Part shown: one piece after another, positions 8,131 through 15,419 of the stretch
Layout: each line of letters begins with the position of its first letter
Numbering within the stretch: the first letter of the stretch is position 1
Assembly (NCBI RefSeq): GCF_014230355.1
Contig: NZ_JACLAX010000001.1
Location: forward strand, 62,001-126,000
Direction: 5' to 3'
Source of the DNA: Novosphingobium piscinae
GTDB taxonomy: Bacteria; Pseudomonadota; Alphaproteobacteria; Sphingomonadales; Sphingomonadaceae
DNA: 64,000 bases
The notes under the pieces: generated by a model
Told to the model about the DNA's origin: nothing
Databases searched by the model: none
What the model saw: only the letters and a program-made list of their open reading frames with translations
Translations under genes and position numbers: made by a program

Positions 8131-9546
8131 ATGGCTGCACGGCAGCAAGACCAGGTCAACATGGCGCTTGTCGGCGCTATCGTCGCCGTCGCGACAATCG
8201 GCGGCCTGCTGTTCGGTTATGACAGTGGTGCCGTCAACGGAACCCAGGCCGGGCTCAAGGCCGCATTCGCGCTCGACGACAACGGGCTGGGCTTTACCGT
8301 GGGTTCGCTGCTGGTGGGTTGCGCTGCGGGAGCCTTTCTGGCCGGACGGATGGCCGACCGGTTCGGCCGCAAGCGCATCATGGTGCTGGCGGCAGTCCTG
8401 TTCCTGACTGGCGCGCTGGTCCAGGGGCTGACCGCCAATCATGCGCTGTTCGTGATCGCCCGCTTTTTCGGCGGCATGGCTGTCGGCGCTGCGAGCGTGC
8501 TGTCGCCGGCCTATATCTCCGAGGTCGCTCCGGCGGCGATCCGCGGCCGGCTCACCAGCGTGCAGCAGGTGATGATCATCACCGGGCTGACGCTGGCCTT
8601 CGTGGTCAATTATCTGCTTGCCCAGGCGGCCGGAGATTCGCTTGGCCAGTTGGCAGGAGCCCCCGCCTGGCGTTGGATGTACCTGGCCCAGGCCGTTCCT
8701 GCGGTCGTCTTCCTGGTCGCCTTGCAGTTCATCCCCGAAAGTCCGCGGTATCTGGTCAGCAGCGGCCGCGAGGGCGAGGCCCTGGCCGTGCTGACCCGCC
8801 TGTTCGGTGTCGAGGCCGCCACCCGCAAGGTCGACGAGATCCGCGCCTCGTTCGCGGTCGATCACCGGCCTCGTCTGGCCGACGTCCTGGCCCCGGGCAC
8901 GGTGCTGCGGCCGGTCGTCTGGGCGGGTCTGATCATCGCCCTGTTCCAGCAGTTCGTCGGCATCAACGTCATCTTCTACTATGGCGAGACGCTGTGGCGA
9001 CTGGCGGGCGTCTCCGAAAAGGCTGCGCTCGAGCGGAACATCTTCTCCGGGCTGGTCTCGATCGCCGCCTGTTTTGTGACCATGGCGCTGGTCGACCGGA
9101 TCGGTCGCAAGCCGCTGCTGCTGATGGGCTCGGCCGGCATGGCCGTGTCACTCGGGACGATGAGCTGGGCCTTTTCGCAGGGGACCCTCGATGCCGCCGG
9201 CGCCCTGCAGATGGACCAGCAGCTCGGCCTGATCGCGGTGATCGCGGCGAACATCTACGTGGTGTTCTTCAATGTCAGCTGGGGCCCGGTGATGTGGGTC
9301 ATGCTTGGCGAGATGTTTCCCAACCAGCTCCGCGGCTCGGCTCTGGCGGTTTGCGGGCTGGCGCAGTGGGCGGCGAACTATGCCGTGGTGCAGAGCTTCC
9401 CGGCGATGGCCAGCGGGCTCGGCCTGGCCGAAACCTACCTGCTGTACACCGTGAGCGCCTTCATCAGCTTCTGGCTCGTCAGGGCCTTCCTGCCCGAGAC
9501 CAAGGGCATGGAGCTCGAGCAGATGGAGGGCTGGGGCGGGCACTGA
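8131..9546 (+). CDS. MFS sugar porter, probable D-xylose/H+ symporter
   Basis: This 471-residue, twelve-helix major facilitator of the sugar porter family resembles XylE. Diagnostic motifs are GGLLFGYDSGAVNG in helix 1, MADRFGRKR in loop 2-3, PESPRYLVS after helix 6, QQFVGINVIFYYG in helix 7 and LPETKGMELEQME at the C-terminus. The start at 8131 follows GGGAGAG by about five bases, and earlier in-frame codons give no membrane-like sequence. It would carry pentose across the inner membrane. It precedes the arabinofuranosidase by 58 bases, with a small hairpin (9552-9573) in the gap, so the two are probably co-transcribed. Whether xylose or arabinose is preferred cannot be read from the sequence. 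Confidence 0.88.
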   Translation: MAARQQDQVNMALVGAIVAVATIGGLLFGYDSGAVNGTQAGLKAAFALDDNGLGFTVGSLLVGCAAGAFLAGRMADRFGRKRIMVLAAVLFLTGALVQGLTANHALFVIARFFGGMAVGAASVLSPAYISEVAPAAIRGRLTSVQQVMIITGLTLAFVVNYLLAQAAGDSLGQLAGAPAWRWMYLAQAVPAVVFLVALQFIPESPRYLVSSGREGEALAVLTRLFGVEAATRKVDEIRASFAVDHRPRLADVLAPGTVLRPVVWAGLIIALFQQFVGINVIFYYGETLWRLAGVSEKAALERNIFSGLVSIAACFVTMALVDRIGRKPLLLMGSAGMAVSLGTMSWAFSQGTLDAAGALQMDQQLGLIAVIAANIYVVFFNVSWGPVMWVMLGEMFPNQLRGSALAVCGLAQWAANYAVVQSFPAMASGLGLAETYLLYTVSAFISFWLVRAFLPETKGMELEQMEGWGGH

Positions 9547-9604
9547 GGTGCCGCGGCCCCATACATGGCCGCGCCTGAGCGGTTGACCTTGCCAAGGACC
9601 GGCG

Positions 9605-11200
9605 ATGAAGCTGTTGATCCACCTCGCCCGATCCCGCATCCTCGCCTGGGCCGCGGGGGCGAGCCTGACGGCCTTGATGGTGTGCGCGCCGGGGCTGGCC
9701 CAGCCGAAACCGATTGAGCTGGCGATCGCCGCCGACCCCACGGGGCCGGTGATCGATCGCCACATCTTCGGCCAGTTTGCCGAACATCTCGGTACCGGGA
9801 TCTACGGCGGGGTCTGGGTTGGCAGGGATTCGCCGATCCCCAATGTCCGCGGGATCAGGACCGACGTGGTCACCGCCCTCAGGGCGTTGAAGGTGCCCAA
9901 CGTGCGCTGGCCGGGCGGCTGCTTCGCCGACGAGTACCACTGGCGAGACGGGATCGGCCCGGCCGACAGGCGCCGTATCCAGATCAACGGCAACTGGGGC
10001 GGCGTACCGGAACCCAACGCCTTCGGCACGCATGAGTTCATGGACTTCGCCGAGCAGATCGGGGCCGAAGCGTTTATCTCGGTGAACATCGGCTCGGGCA
10101 CCGCGGCCGAGGCCGCGCAGTGGCTCGAATACATGACGGCCGAGCAGGATACTACGCTCGCCCGCGAACGGGCTGCCAATGGCCGGGCGGCGCCGTGGAA
10201 GGTGCCGATCCTTGGCCTCGGGAACGAGAACTGGGGCTGTGGCGGTTCGATGTCGGCCGGGCACTACGTCGAAGAGATGAAGCGGTTCGCCAGCTTCATC
10301 CGCAACTTCCACCCGGCCCAGCGCGAAACCGGTCGGATGAAACGCATCGCGGTGGGATGGGACAGCGACCGGCTCGACTACACCGAGGAGGTGATGAAGG
10401 CGTGGCAGAGCCGCGTCTATTCGTGGGACATCGAAGGCGTCTCGTTGCACAAGTACACCACCGGTGGCTGGCCCCCGCGTCTCCCCGCGACCGGGTTCGG
10501 TCATGACGAGTATGCGATCGCGCTGACCGATGCCCTCACCATGGAGACGCTGCTGGCCCGCCAGAGCGCGATCATGGACCGGTACGATCCCGGCAAGAAG
10601 CTGGCGATAGCGGTGGACGAGTGGGGCGTCTGGCTCGCGCCGAACCCGGGGAGCAACCCTGGCTTCCTGCAGCAGCAAAACTCGCTGCGCGATGGCATCG
10701 TCGCCGCCCTCAACCTCAATATCTTCGCACGCCATGCCGATCGCGTGAAAATCGCCAACGTCGCGCAGATGATCAACGTTCTCCAGGCGATGATCCTGAC
10801 CGACGGTGGCAGGATGGTCCTGACGCCCACCTACCATGTCTTCCGGATGTACGTACCGTTCCAGGACGCCCAGCTCATGCCGGTGCGGTTCGCTGCCGGG
10901 CGCTATGGCGAAGGCGCGCACGCTTTGCCCAGAATCGACGCGATGGCCGCGCGCGACAAGTCCGGGCAGGTCTGGCTGGCAGTCGTCAACATCGATCCCG
11001 AGGCCGGGACCAGCCTGACCGTACCGGGCTACCGCACCGCCGCTGGCGAGGTGCTGACCGCCCCGCGGGTCGACAGCATCAACAGCTTTGCCATGCCGGC
11101 TGCGGTCGCCCCCCGACCGCTTCGAGCCGGGGGCTCGGGCCCGACGCTCACGCTCGTCGTTCCGGCCCGTTCGGTTGCGGTCGTCAAGTTGTCCCCGTGA
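9605..11200 (+). CDS. GH51 alpha-L-arabinofuranosidase, exported
   Basis: This 531-residue glycoside hydrolase releases terminal alpha-L-arabinofuranose from arabinoxylan, arabinan or oligosaccharides. The GH51 acid/base sits in GLGNENWGCGG (Glu208) and the nucleophile in AVDEWGVW (Glu339). NVRWPGGCFADEYHWRDGIGP is the usual family stretch near residue 100. A hydrophobic signal peptide spans residues 1-32 (ending PGLAQ), so the enzyme is periplasmic or surface-exposed, unlike many cytoplasmic GH51 enzymes. It lies downstream of the sugar symporter and is followed by a strong terminator. It fits a locus that feeds pentoses from hemicellulose into xylose/arabinose catabolism. Confidence 0.92.
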   Translation: MKLLIHLARSRILAWAAGASLTALMVCAPGLAQPKPIELAIAADPTGPVIDRHIFGQFAEHLGTGIYGGVWVGRDSPIPNVRGIRTDVVTALRALKVPNVRWPGGCFADEYHWRDGIGPADRRRIQINGNWGGVPEPNAFGTHEFMDFAEQIGAEAFISVNIGSGTAAEAAQWLEYMTAEQDTTLARERAANGRAAPWKVPILGLGNENWGCGGSMSAGHYVEEMKRFASFIRNFHPAQRETGRMKRIAVGWDSDRLDYTEEVMKAWQSRVYSWDIEGVSLHKYTTGGWPPRLPATGFGHDEYAIALTDALTMETLLARQSAIMDRYDPGKKLAIAVDEWGVWLAPNPGSNPGFLQQQNSLRDGIVAALNLNIFARHADRVKIANVAQMINVLQAMILTDGGRMVLTPTYHVFRMYVPFQDAQLMPVRFAAGRYGEGAHALPRIDAMAARDKSGQVWLAVVNIDPEAGTSLTVPGYRTAAGEVLTAPRVDSINSFAMPAAVAPRPLRAGGSGPTLTLVVPARSVAVVKLSP

Positions 11201-11256
11201 TTGCACCGCGTGCCTAGCAGCGGGATCATCTCCACCCGAACCCGCTGCACGTCCCT

Positions 11257-11293
11257 GTGGCCCGGTCGAAAACTCCGGCCGGGCCACTTTTTT
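11257..11293 (+). terminator. Rho-independent terminator after the arabinofuranosidase
   Basis: GTGGCCCGG (11257-11265) pairs perfectly with CCGGGCCAC (11279-11287) around a 13-base loop and is followed by six T (11288-11293). It stands 56 bases after the GH51 stop and ends the symporter-GH51 transcript. Confidence 0.85.
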
Positions 11294-11384
11294 GGCACAC
11301 GGGAGCGCCACGGAGGGTGGCGCCAGTGGTCCTTCGCCGCGTCTGGTCCAGACCGACGGCCTGGCGAGCCCGGATGGCGTTCGG

Positions 11385-12131
11385 TCAGATTGCCCCGGCG
11401 GGCTGCGGGTTGATGTCGGCCAGGGCAAGCTCGATCAGGTGCTGCATGGCCGCCCGTGCCGCCGGACCGTCGCCGTCCGCCACGGCGTCGAACAGCAGGC
11501 GATGTTCGGGCAGGGGATCGCGCGGCAGCTTGCGCTTGCGCTGCTTGTAGATCGTGGTCCAGCGCACCGCCGCCGAGATGGTGCTGGCCAGCGAGATCAG
11601 CGCGTTGTTGCCGGTGGCCTTGAGCAGCGTTGTGTGGAAGTTCTGGTCGGCCGCTTGCCCCAGCGGTGAGGCCAGCGTGTGCCGGGCCATCTCCTCGAGC
11701 GCATGCCCCATCTGCGCCAGCTGCGCGCCGGAGCGCCGGGTGGCTGCGCGCTCGGCGGCGGCCGGTTCGATGATCAGGCGCAGTTCGAACAGGTCGCGGA
11801 TCGCTTCGGGGCTTGGCTCCCCCTCGAAGGTCCAGGCCAGCACGTCGGGGTCGAGGATATGCCAGCGCGATGGATCGGTGATCTTGGTTCCTGCCTTGGG
11901 GCGGCTCTCGACCAGCCCCTTGGCGGCCAGGATGCGAATCGCCTCGCGGTAGGCCGTACGGGAGATGTTGTTGCGCTCGGCGAAATCCACCTCGCTGCTC
12001 AGCACGTGGCCGGGCGGATAGAGACCGGTGACAATTGCGATACCGAGGTCGCGCGCGATACTGCCATGCAGCCGCAAGGATTTGTCAGACCTGTCGATAC
12101 CGCCGCCAGCCGGTTGCTTCCGTCCCGTCAA
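11385..12131 (-). CDS. GntR-family regulator, FadR subfamily
   Basis: This 248-residue regulator has an N-terminal winged helix (LSSEVDFAERNNISRTAYREA, about residues 44-64) and a C-terminal FCD ligand-binding domain (RDLFELRLIIEPAAAERAA; EEMA.H; DQNFH; PEHRLLFDAV with metal-type His). A Met at 12194 is in frame, but AAGGAG lies about seven bases before a TTG at 12131, so I take TTG as the start. FCD regulators of this kind usually sense sugar acids or organic acids. The gene lies downstream of xylulokinase-xylA on the same strand with 168 bases between, so it probably has its own promoter. The target genes are unknown. Confidence 0.82.
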   Translation of the reverse strand: MTGRKQPAGGGIDRSDKSLRLHGSIARDLGIAIVTGLYPPGHVLSSEVDFAERNNISRTAYREAIRILAAKGLVESRPKAGTKITDPSRWHILDPDVLAWTFEGEPSPEAIRDLFELRLIIEPAAAERAATRRSGAQLAQMGHALEEMARHTLASPLGQAADQNFHTTLLKATGNNALISLASTISAAVRWTTIYKQRKRKLPRDPLPEHRLLFDAVADGDGPAARAAMQHLIELALADINPQPAGAI

Positions 12132-12299
12132 GGCTCTCTCCTTCCACTCTCCCCGCAATGTGGGCGCAATTCCGCCAATGTCCAGCGGTTCCATGGCGCG
12201 AAAACCAGACGGAACGGGTTAGACTATTTGTGCCGGGTATGTCCGATCAGAGTGGCCTGGACTGCCCGTGCCGGCCCGTCGCAGGCCCGGGATGGCGGC

Positions 12300-13607
12300 T
12301 CAGAACCGGTTGAGCAAGTTCTCGAGCCATTCCTGGCGGCCGGAGACGGGCTGCGGATCGAGCCCCTCGGCCACGGCGAGATCGGCGATTTCGGCCAGAC
12401 CCGACCGGCCGATGGTCTGACCCAGCGCGCCCTGCCACCCGGCATAGCGCGCGGCGCGGAAGGCTTCGATCCGGCCATCGGCGAGGATCGCCTCGGCGCG
12501 CAGCAGCGCCCGGGCGATCACGTCGACCCCGCCGATGTGGCCATGCAGCAGGTCAACCGCGTCGACCGACTGGCGCCGCACCTTGGCGTCGAAGTTGAAC
12601 CCGCCGGTGGTGAAGCCGCCGGCCCGCTGGATCTCGATGCAGGCCAGGGTAAGCTCCTCGACCGAGTTGGGAAACTGGTCGGTGTCCCAGCCATTCTGCG
12701 GGTCGCCGCGGTTGGCGTCGATCGAGCCGAAGATCCCCAGCGCCCCGGCCATGGCGATCTCGTGCTCGAAGGTGTGGCCCGACAAGGTGGCGTGGTTGGC
12801 CTCGATGTTGACCTTGACCTCGTCTTCCAGCCCGAACCGCTTGAGGAAGCCGTAAACCGTCTGGGTATCGAAATCGTACTGGTGCTTGGTCGGCTCGTGT
12901 GGCTTGGGCTCGATCAGGATCGTGCCGTGGAACCCGATCCGGTGCTTGTGCTCGACCACCAGGCTGAGGAAGCGGCCGAAGTTCTCCTGCTCCACCTTGA
13001 GGTCGGTGTTGAGGAGCGTGTCATAGCCCTCGCGGCCGCCCCATAGCACATAGTTCGCCCCGCCCAGCCGATGCGTTGCCTCGAGCGCGTCGCGGACCTG
13101 GCTGGCGCCCCAGGCGAACACCTCGGGACGCGGCGAGGTGGCCGCACCGGCAAGATAGCGCGGGTGGCTGAACAGGTTGGCCGTGCCCCACAGCAGCTTG
13201 CGGCCATGGCGCGCCTGCAGCTCTTCCAGATGATCGACCGCGCGGGCGAAGCTGTCGCGGAACGCCGCGATGCCCTCGGCCGGGGCCATCACGTCGACGT
13301 CGTGGAAGCAATAGAACGGCAGGTCGAGCTTCTCGACGAAAGCCAGTGCCGCCTCGCGCTTGGCGCGGGCCGCCGCCTCGTCCTGGGGTCCGACCAGCCA
13401 GGGGCGGTTGAAGGTCCCGGCGCCGAACACGTCGCTGCCCGGCCAGCAGAAGGTGTGCCACATGCACACCGCGAAGCGCAGATAGTCCTCCATGCGCTTG
13501 CCGAACACCACGCGGTCCTTGTCGTACCAGCGGTAGGCAAGGTCGTTCGGGCTGTCGGGGCCTTCGTAGCGGACGGTCTCGAACTCGGCGAAATAGGCGG
13601 CGGACAT
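12300..13607 (-). CDS. xylA: Xylose isomerase
   Basis: This 435-residue TIM-barrel enzyme interconverts D-xylose and D-xylulose. The catalytic pair is visible as FHDVDV (His102, Asp105), with metal and substrate residues in [16 protein letters not shown] (Glu233, Lys235) and [16 protein letters not shown]. Length and N-terminus ([14 protein letters not shown]) are those of class II isomerases. It lies six bases after the xylulokinase stop with GGAG upstream of its ATG, so the order of expression is kinase then isomerase. Together with xylX-xylB-xylC, the organism appears to encode both the isomerase and the oxidative xylose routes. Confidence 0.95.
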   Translation of the reverse strand: MSAAYFAEFETVRYEGPDSPNDLAYRWYDKDRVVFGKRMEDYLRFAVCMWHTFCWPGSDVFGAGTFNRPWLVGPQDEAAARAKREAALAFVEKLDLPFYCFHDVDVMAPAEGIAAFRDSFARAVDHLEELQARHGRKLLWGTANLFSHPRYLAGAATSPRPEVFAWGASQVRDALEATHRLGGANYVLWGGREGYDTLLNTDLKVEQENFGRFLSLVVEHKHRIGFHGTILIEPKPHEPTKHQYDFDTQTVYGFLKRFGLEDEVKVNIEANHATLSGHTFEHEIAMAGALGIFGSIDANRGDPQNGWDTDQFPNSVEELTLACIEIQRAGGFTTGGFNFDAKVRRQSVDAVDLLHGHIGGVDVIARALLRAEAILADGRIEAFRAARYAGWQGALGQTIGRSGLAEIADLAVAEGLDPQPVSGRQEWLENLLNRF

Positions 13608-13613
13608 GGCGGG

Positions 13614-15062
13614 TTACTCCGTGATGGCGCTGAGCGCCTGGTAGGCGCGGCGGAACCGGTCGCGCTTGGGCGCAAGCCGGGCGGCGAGAGCGGGGTCGGG
13701 GGCGATGGCGGCGCGGACGGGCGGGCGCGTGCAGACCTCGGCCGCGCTGGCGCCTGTCACCGCGATCTGGGCGAGCCGGGCCGCGCCGAGCGCCGGGCCG
13801 ACCTCGCCCCCGTGCAGGTAGACGAGCCGGACGTCGAGCACGCTGGCAAGGATCCGCCCCCAGTGCGCCGAGCGCGAGCCGCCGCCGATCACCGCCAGTT
13901 CGGTGATTGCCGTGCCGGCATCGCGCAGCGCATCGACCCCGTCGGCATGGGCGAAGGCCACGCCCTCGAGCACGGCGGCGGCCATCCGCGCGGTCGAGCT
14001 TTCGTTGCCGAGCCCGACGAAGGCCGCGCGGATGTGCGGATCGTTGTGCGGGGTGCGCTCGCCCGACAGGTAGGGCAGAAACAGCTCGCCTCCGCCGGAA
14101 GCACCAGCCTGCTCGGCCAGGGCGAAGAACTCCGCCGGACCCGGGACGTTGCAGGCCTTGGCCGCCCAGTCGATGCAGGAGGCGGCGGACAGGTGCACGC
14201 TCATCTGGTGCCAGGTGCCGGGCAGGGCGTGGCAGAAGGCGTGGACCGCCCGTGCCGGGTTTGGCCGGAACGCCCCGGTGGCGACGAAGATCACCCCCGA
14301 GGTGCCGAGCGAGAGCATGCCCTGGCCTTCGCCCAGCACGCCCACCCCCAGCGCGCCAGCGGCATTGTCGCCCGCACCGGCTGCCACCGGGACACGCTCC
14401 ATCCCCCAGGATCGGGCCACGTCCTCGCGCAGGGTGCCGGTGATGTCGGGCCCCTCGTAGAGGCGCGGCATGTGGCTGGCTGTCAGCCCTGTCGCGGCCA
14501 GCATGACCTCGGACCAGCAGCGCTTGCCGACGTCGAGCCACAGGGTGCCGGCCGCATCCGACAGGTCGCTGGCTTTCTCGCCCGTGAGGGCCAGGCGAAC
14601 GTAGTCCTTGGGCAGCAGCACGGCCCGGGTCGCGGCGAAGACATCGGGCTCGTGCTGACGGACCCAGGCCAGCTTGGGCGCCGTGAAGCCCGGCATGGCG
14701 AGATTGCCGGTAATCGCCCGCAGCCGCGGTTCGGCCGCCTCGAGTGCGGTGCATTCGGCGAAGCTGCGGCCATCGTTCCACAGGATCGCCGGGCGCAGCG
14801 GCCGGTCATCCGACCCGAGCAATGTGGCCCCGTGCATCTGCCCGGCCAGTCCGATCCCGCGAACCTCCCGGCGCAAGGCGGGATCGAGCCCGAGCACGGC
14901 CCTGTGCGCGGCCGCGACCCAGTCGCCGGGGTCCTGTTCCGACCAGAGCGGCCGGGGCCGCGACACGGTCAGTTCGGCGCTGTGCTGTGCCGTGACCGTG
15001 CCGTCAGCGGCACAGACGACCGCCTTGACGCAGCTGGTTCCGACATCGATGCCGAGAAACAT
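13614..15062 (-). CDS. xylB: Xylulokinase
   Basis: This 482-residue FGGY kinase phosphorylates D-xylulose with ATP. It has the N-terminal phosphate-binding GIDVGTSCVKA, the substrate motif GLAGQMHGATLL, the catalytic Asp232 (AGAGDNAAGALG), LSLGTSGV and the FGGY C-terminal signature IGGGSRSAHWGRILA. It is the first gene of the kinase-isomerase operon. Its leader is about 160 bases from the predicted promoter at 15232-15260 and contains a possible 30-codon reading frame. The symbol follows E. coli usage and is distinct from the dehydrogenase at 5101-5934. Confidence 0.94.
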   Translation of the reverse strand: MFLGIDVGTSCVKAVVCAADGTVTAQHSAELTVSRPRPLWSEQDPGDWVAAAHRAVLGLDPALRREVRGIGLAGQMHGATLLGSDDRPLRPAILWNDGRSFAECTALEAAEPRLRAITGNLAMPGFTAPKLAWVRQHEPDVFAATRAVLLPKDYVRLALTGEKASDLSDAAGTLWLDVGKRCWSEVMLAATGLTASHMPRLYEGPDITGTLREDVARSWGMERVPVAAGAGDNAAGALGVGVLGEGQGMLSLGTSGVIFVATGAFRPNPARAVHAFCHALPGTWHQMSVHLSAASCIDWAAKACNVPGPAEFFALAEQAGASGGGELFLPYLSGERTPHNDPHIRAAFVGLGNESSTARMAAAVLEGVAFAHADGVDALRDAGTAITELAVIGGGSRSAHWGRILASVLDVRLVYLHGGEVGPALGAARLAQIAVTGASAAEVCTRPPVRAAIAPDPALAARLAPKRDRFRRAYQALSAITE

Positions 15063-15069
15063 CGCCGGG

Positions 15070-15162
15070 CTACTTGCGCGGCTGCCAGGGATCGATCGCA
15101 GCCCCGGACGTCTGCCTGTTGAGCGGGCGTGATGCCGGGCAGGTTGGTGGTCTTGTGGTCAT
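15070..15162 (-). CDS. Possible 30-residue leader peptide before xylulokinase
   Basis: This small frame begins with ATG at 15162, has GGGAGG about ten bases upstream and ends with TAG eight bases before the xylulokinase ATG. The peptide begins MTTRPPTCPASRPLNRQ and is Pro/Arg-rich. I recognise no family. It may be a chance frame in GC-rich DNA; the ribosome-site spacing and position in the mRNA leader are the only reasons to list it. Confidence 0.2.
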   Translation of the reverse strand: MTTRPPTCPASRPLNRQTSGAAIDPWQPRK

Positions 15163-15231
15163 CCCCCGAAATCCTCCCACCGGTTGGCCGCGCCTGGCAA
15201 CAGACAGGCGTCAAACCACACAGTTCAGGTT

Positions 15232-15260
15232 ATGATAGCGTTACCTATCTTGCGCCGCAA
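15232..15260 (-). promoter_or_regulatory. Promoter with overlapping LacI-type operator for xylulokinase-xylA
   Basis: Read on the minus strand, TTGCGG (15260-15255) is followed after exactly 17 bases by TATCAT (15237-15232), a plausible sigma-70 promoter. The operator-like GGTAACGCTATCAT (15245-15232) covers the spacer and the -10, where a repressor would block transcription. It matches the other two copies in TA(G/A)CGCTATCA and has the same orientation relative to its gene. The upstream DNA (15261-15290) is unusually A/T-rich. The 357-base stretch without a confident gene (15063-15419) also holds the possible leader peptide and the terminator at 15331-15369. Confidence 0.6.
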
Positions 15261-15330
15261 TCTAAAATAAAAATTCTAATAAGGCAAGATTGCGGACGTC
15301 TTCGCTGGACCGATCGGCGGGGTCGACGGC

Positions 15331-15369
15331 AAAAGTGAACCCGGGACCGCCCTGCGGCGTCCCGGGTTC
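15331..15369 (-). terminator. Terminator after the TonB receptor at 15420-17909
   Basis: GAACCCGGGAC (15337-15347) and GTCCCGGGTTC (15359-15369) form a perfect 11-bp stem with an 11-base loop. On the minus strand the stem is followed by ACTTTT. It lies just after the receptor stop and separates that gene from the xylulokinase promoter. Confidence 0.7.
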
Positions 15370-15419
15370 AGGCTTGGAGCTGTCGGTGCGACCTGACAGG
15401 TGCGGGCCGCCTGGCCCGA

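Noticed and set aside
9552..9573. Hairpin CGCGGCC...GGCCGCG between symporter and arabinofuranosidase as a terminator
   Set aside because: The stem is only seven bases and has no T-run, and the two genes are 58 bases apart in the same direction, so it was kept only as a remark.
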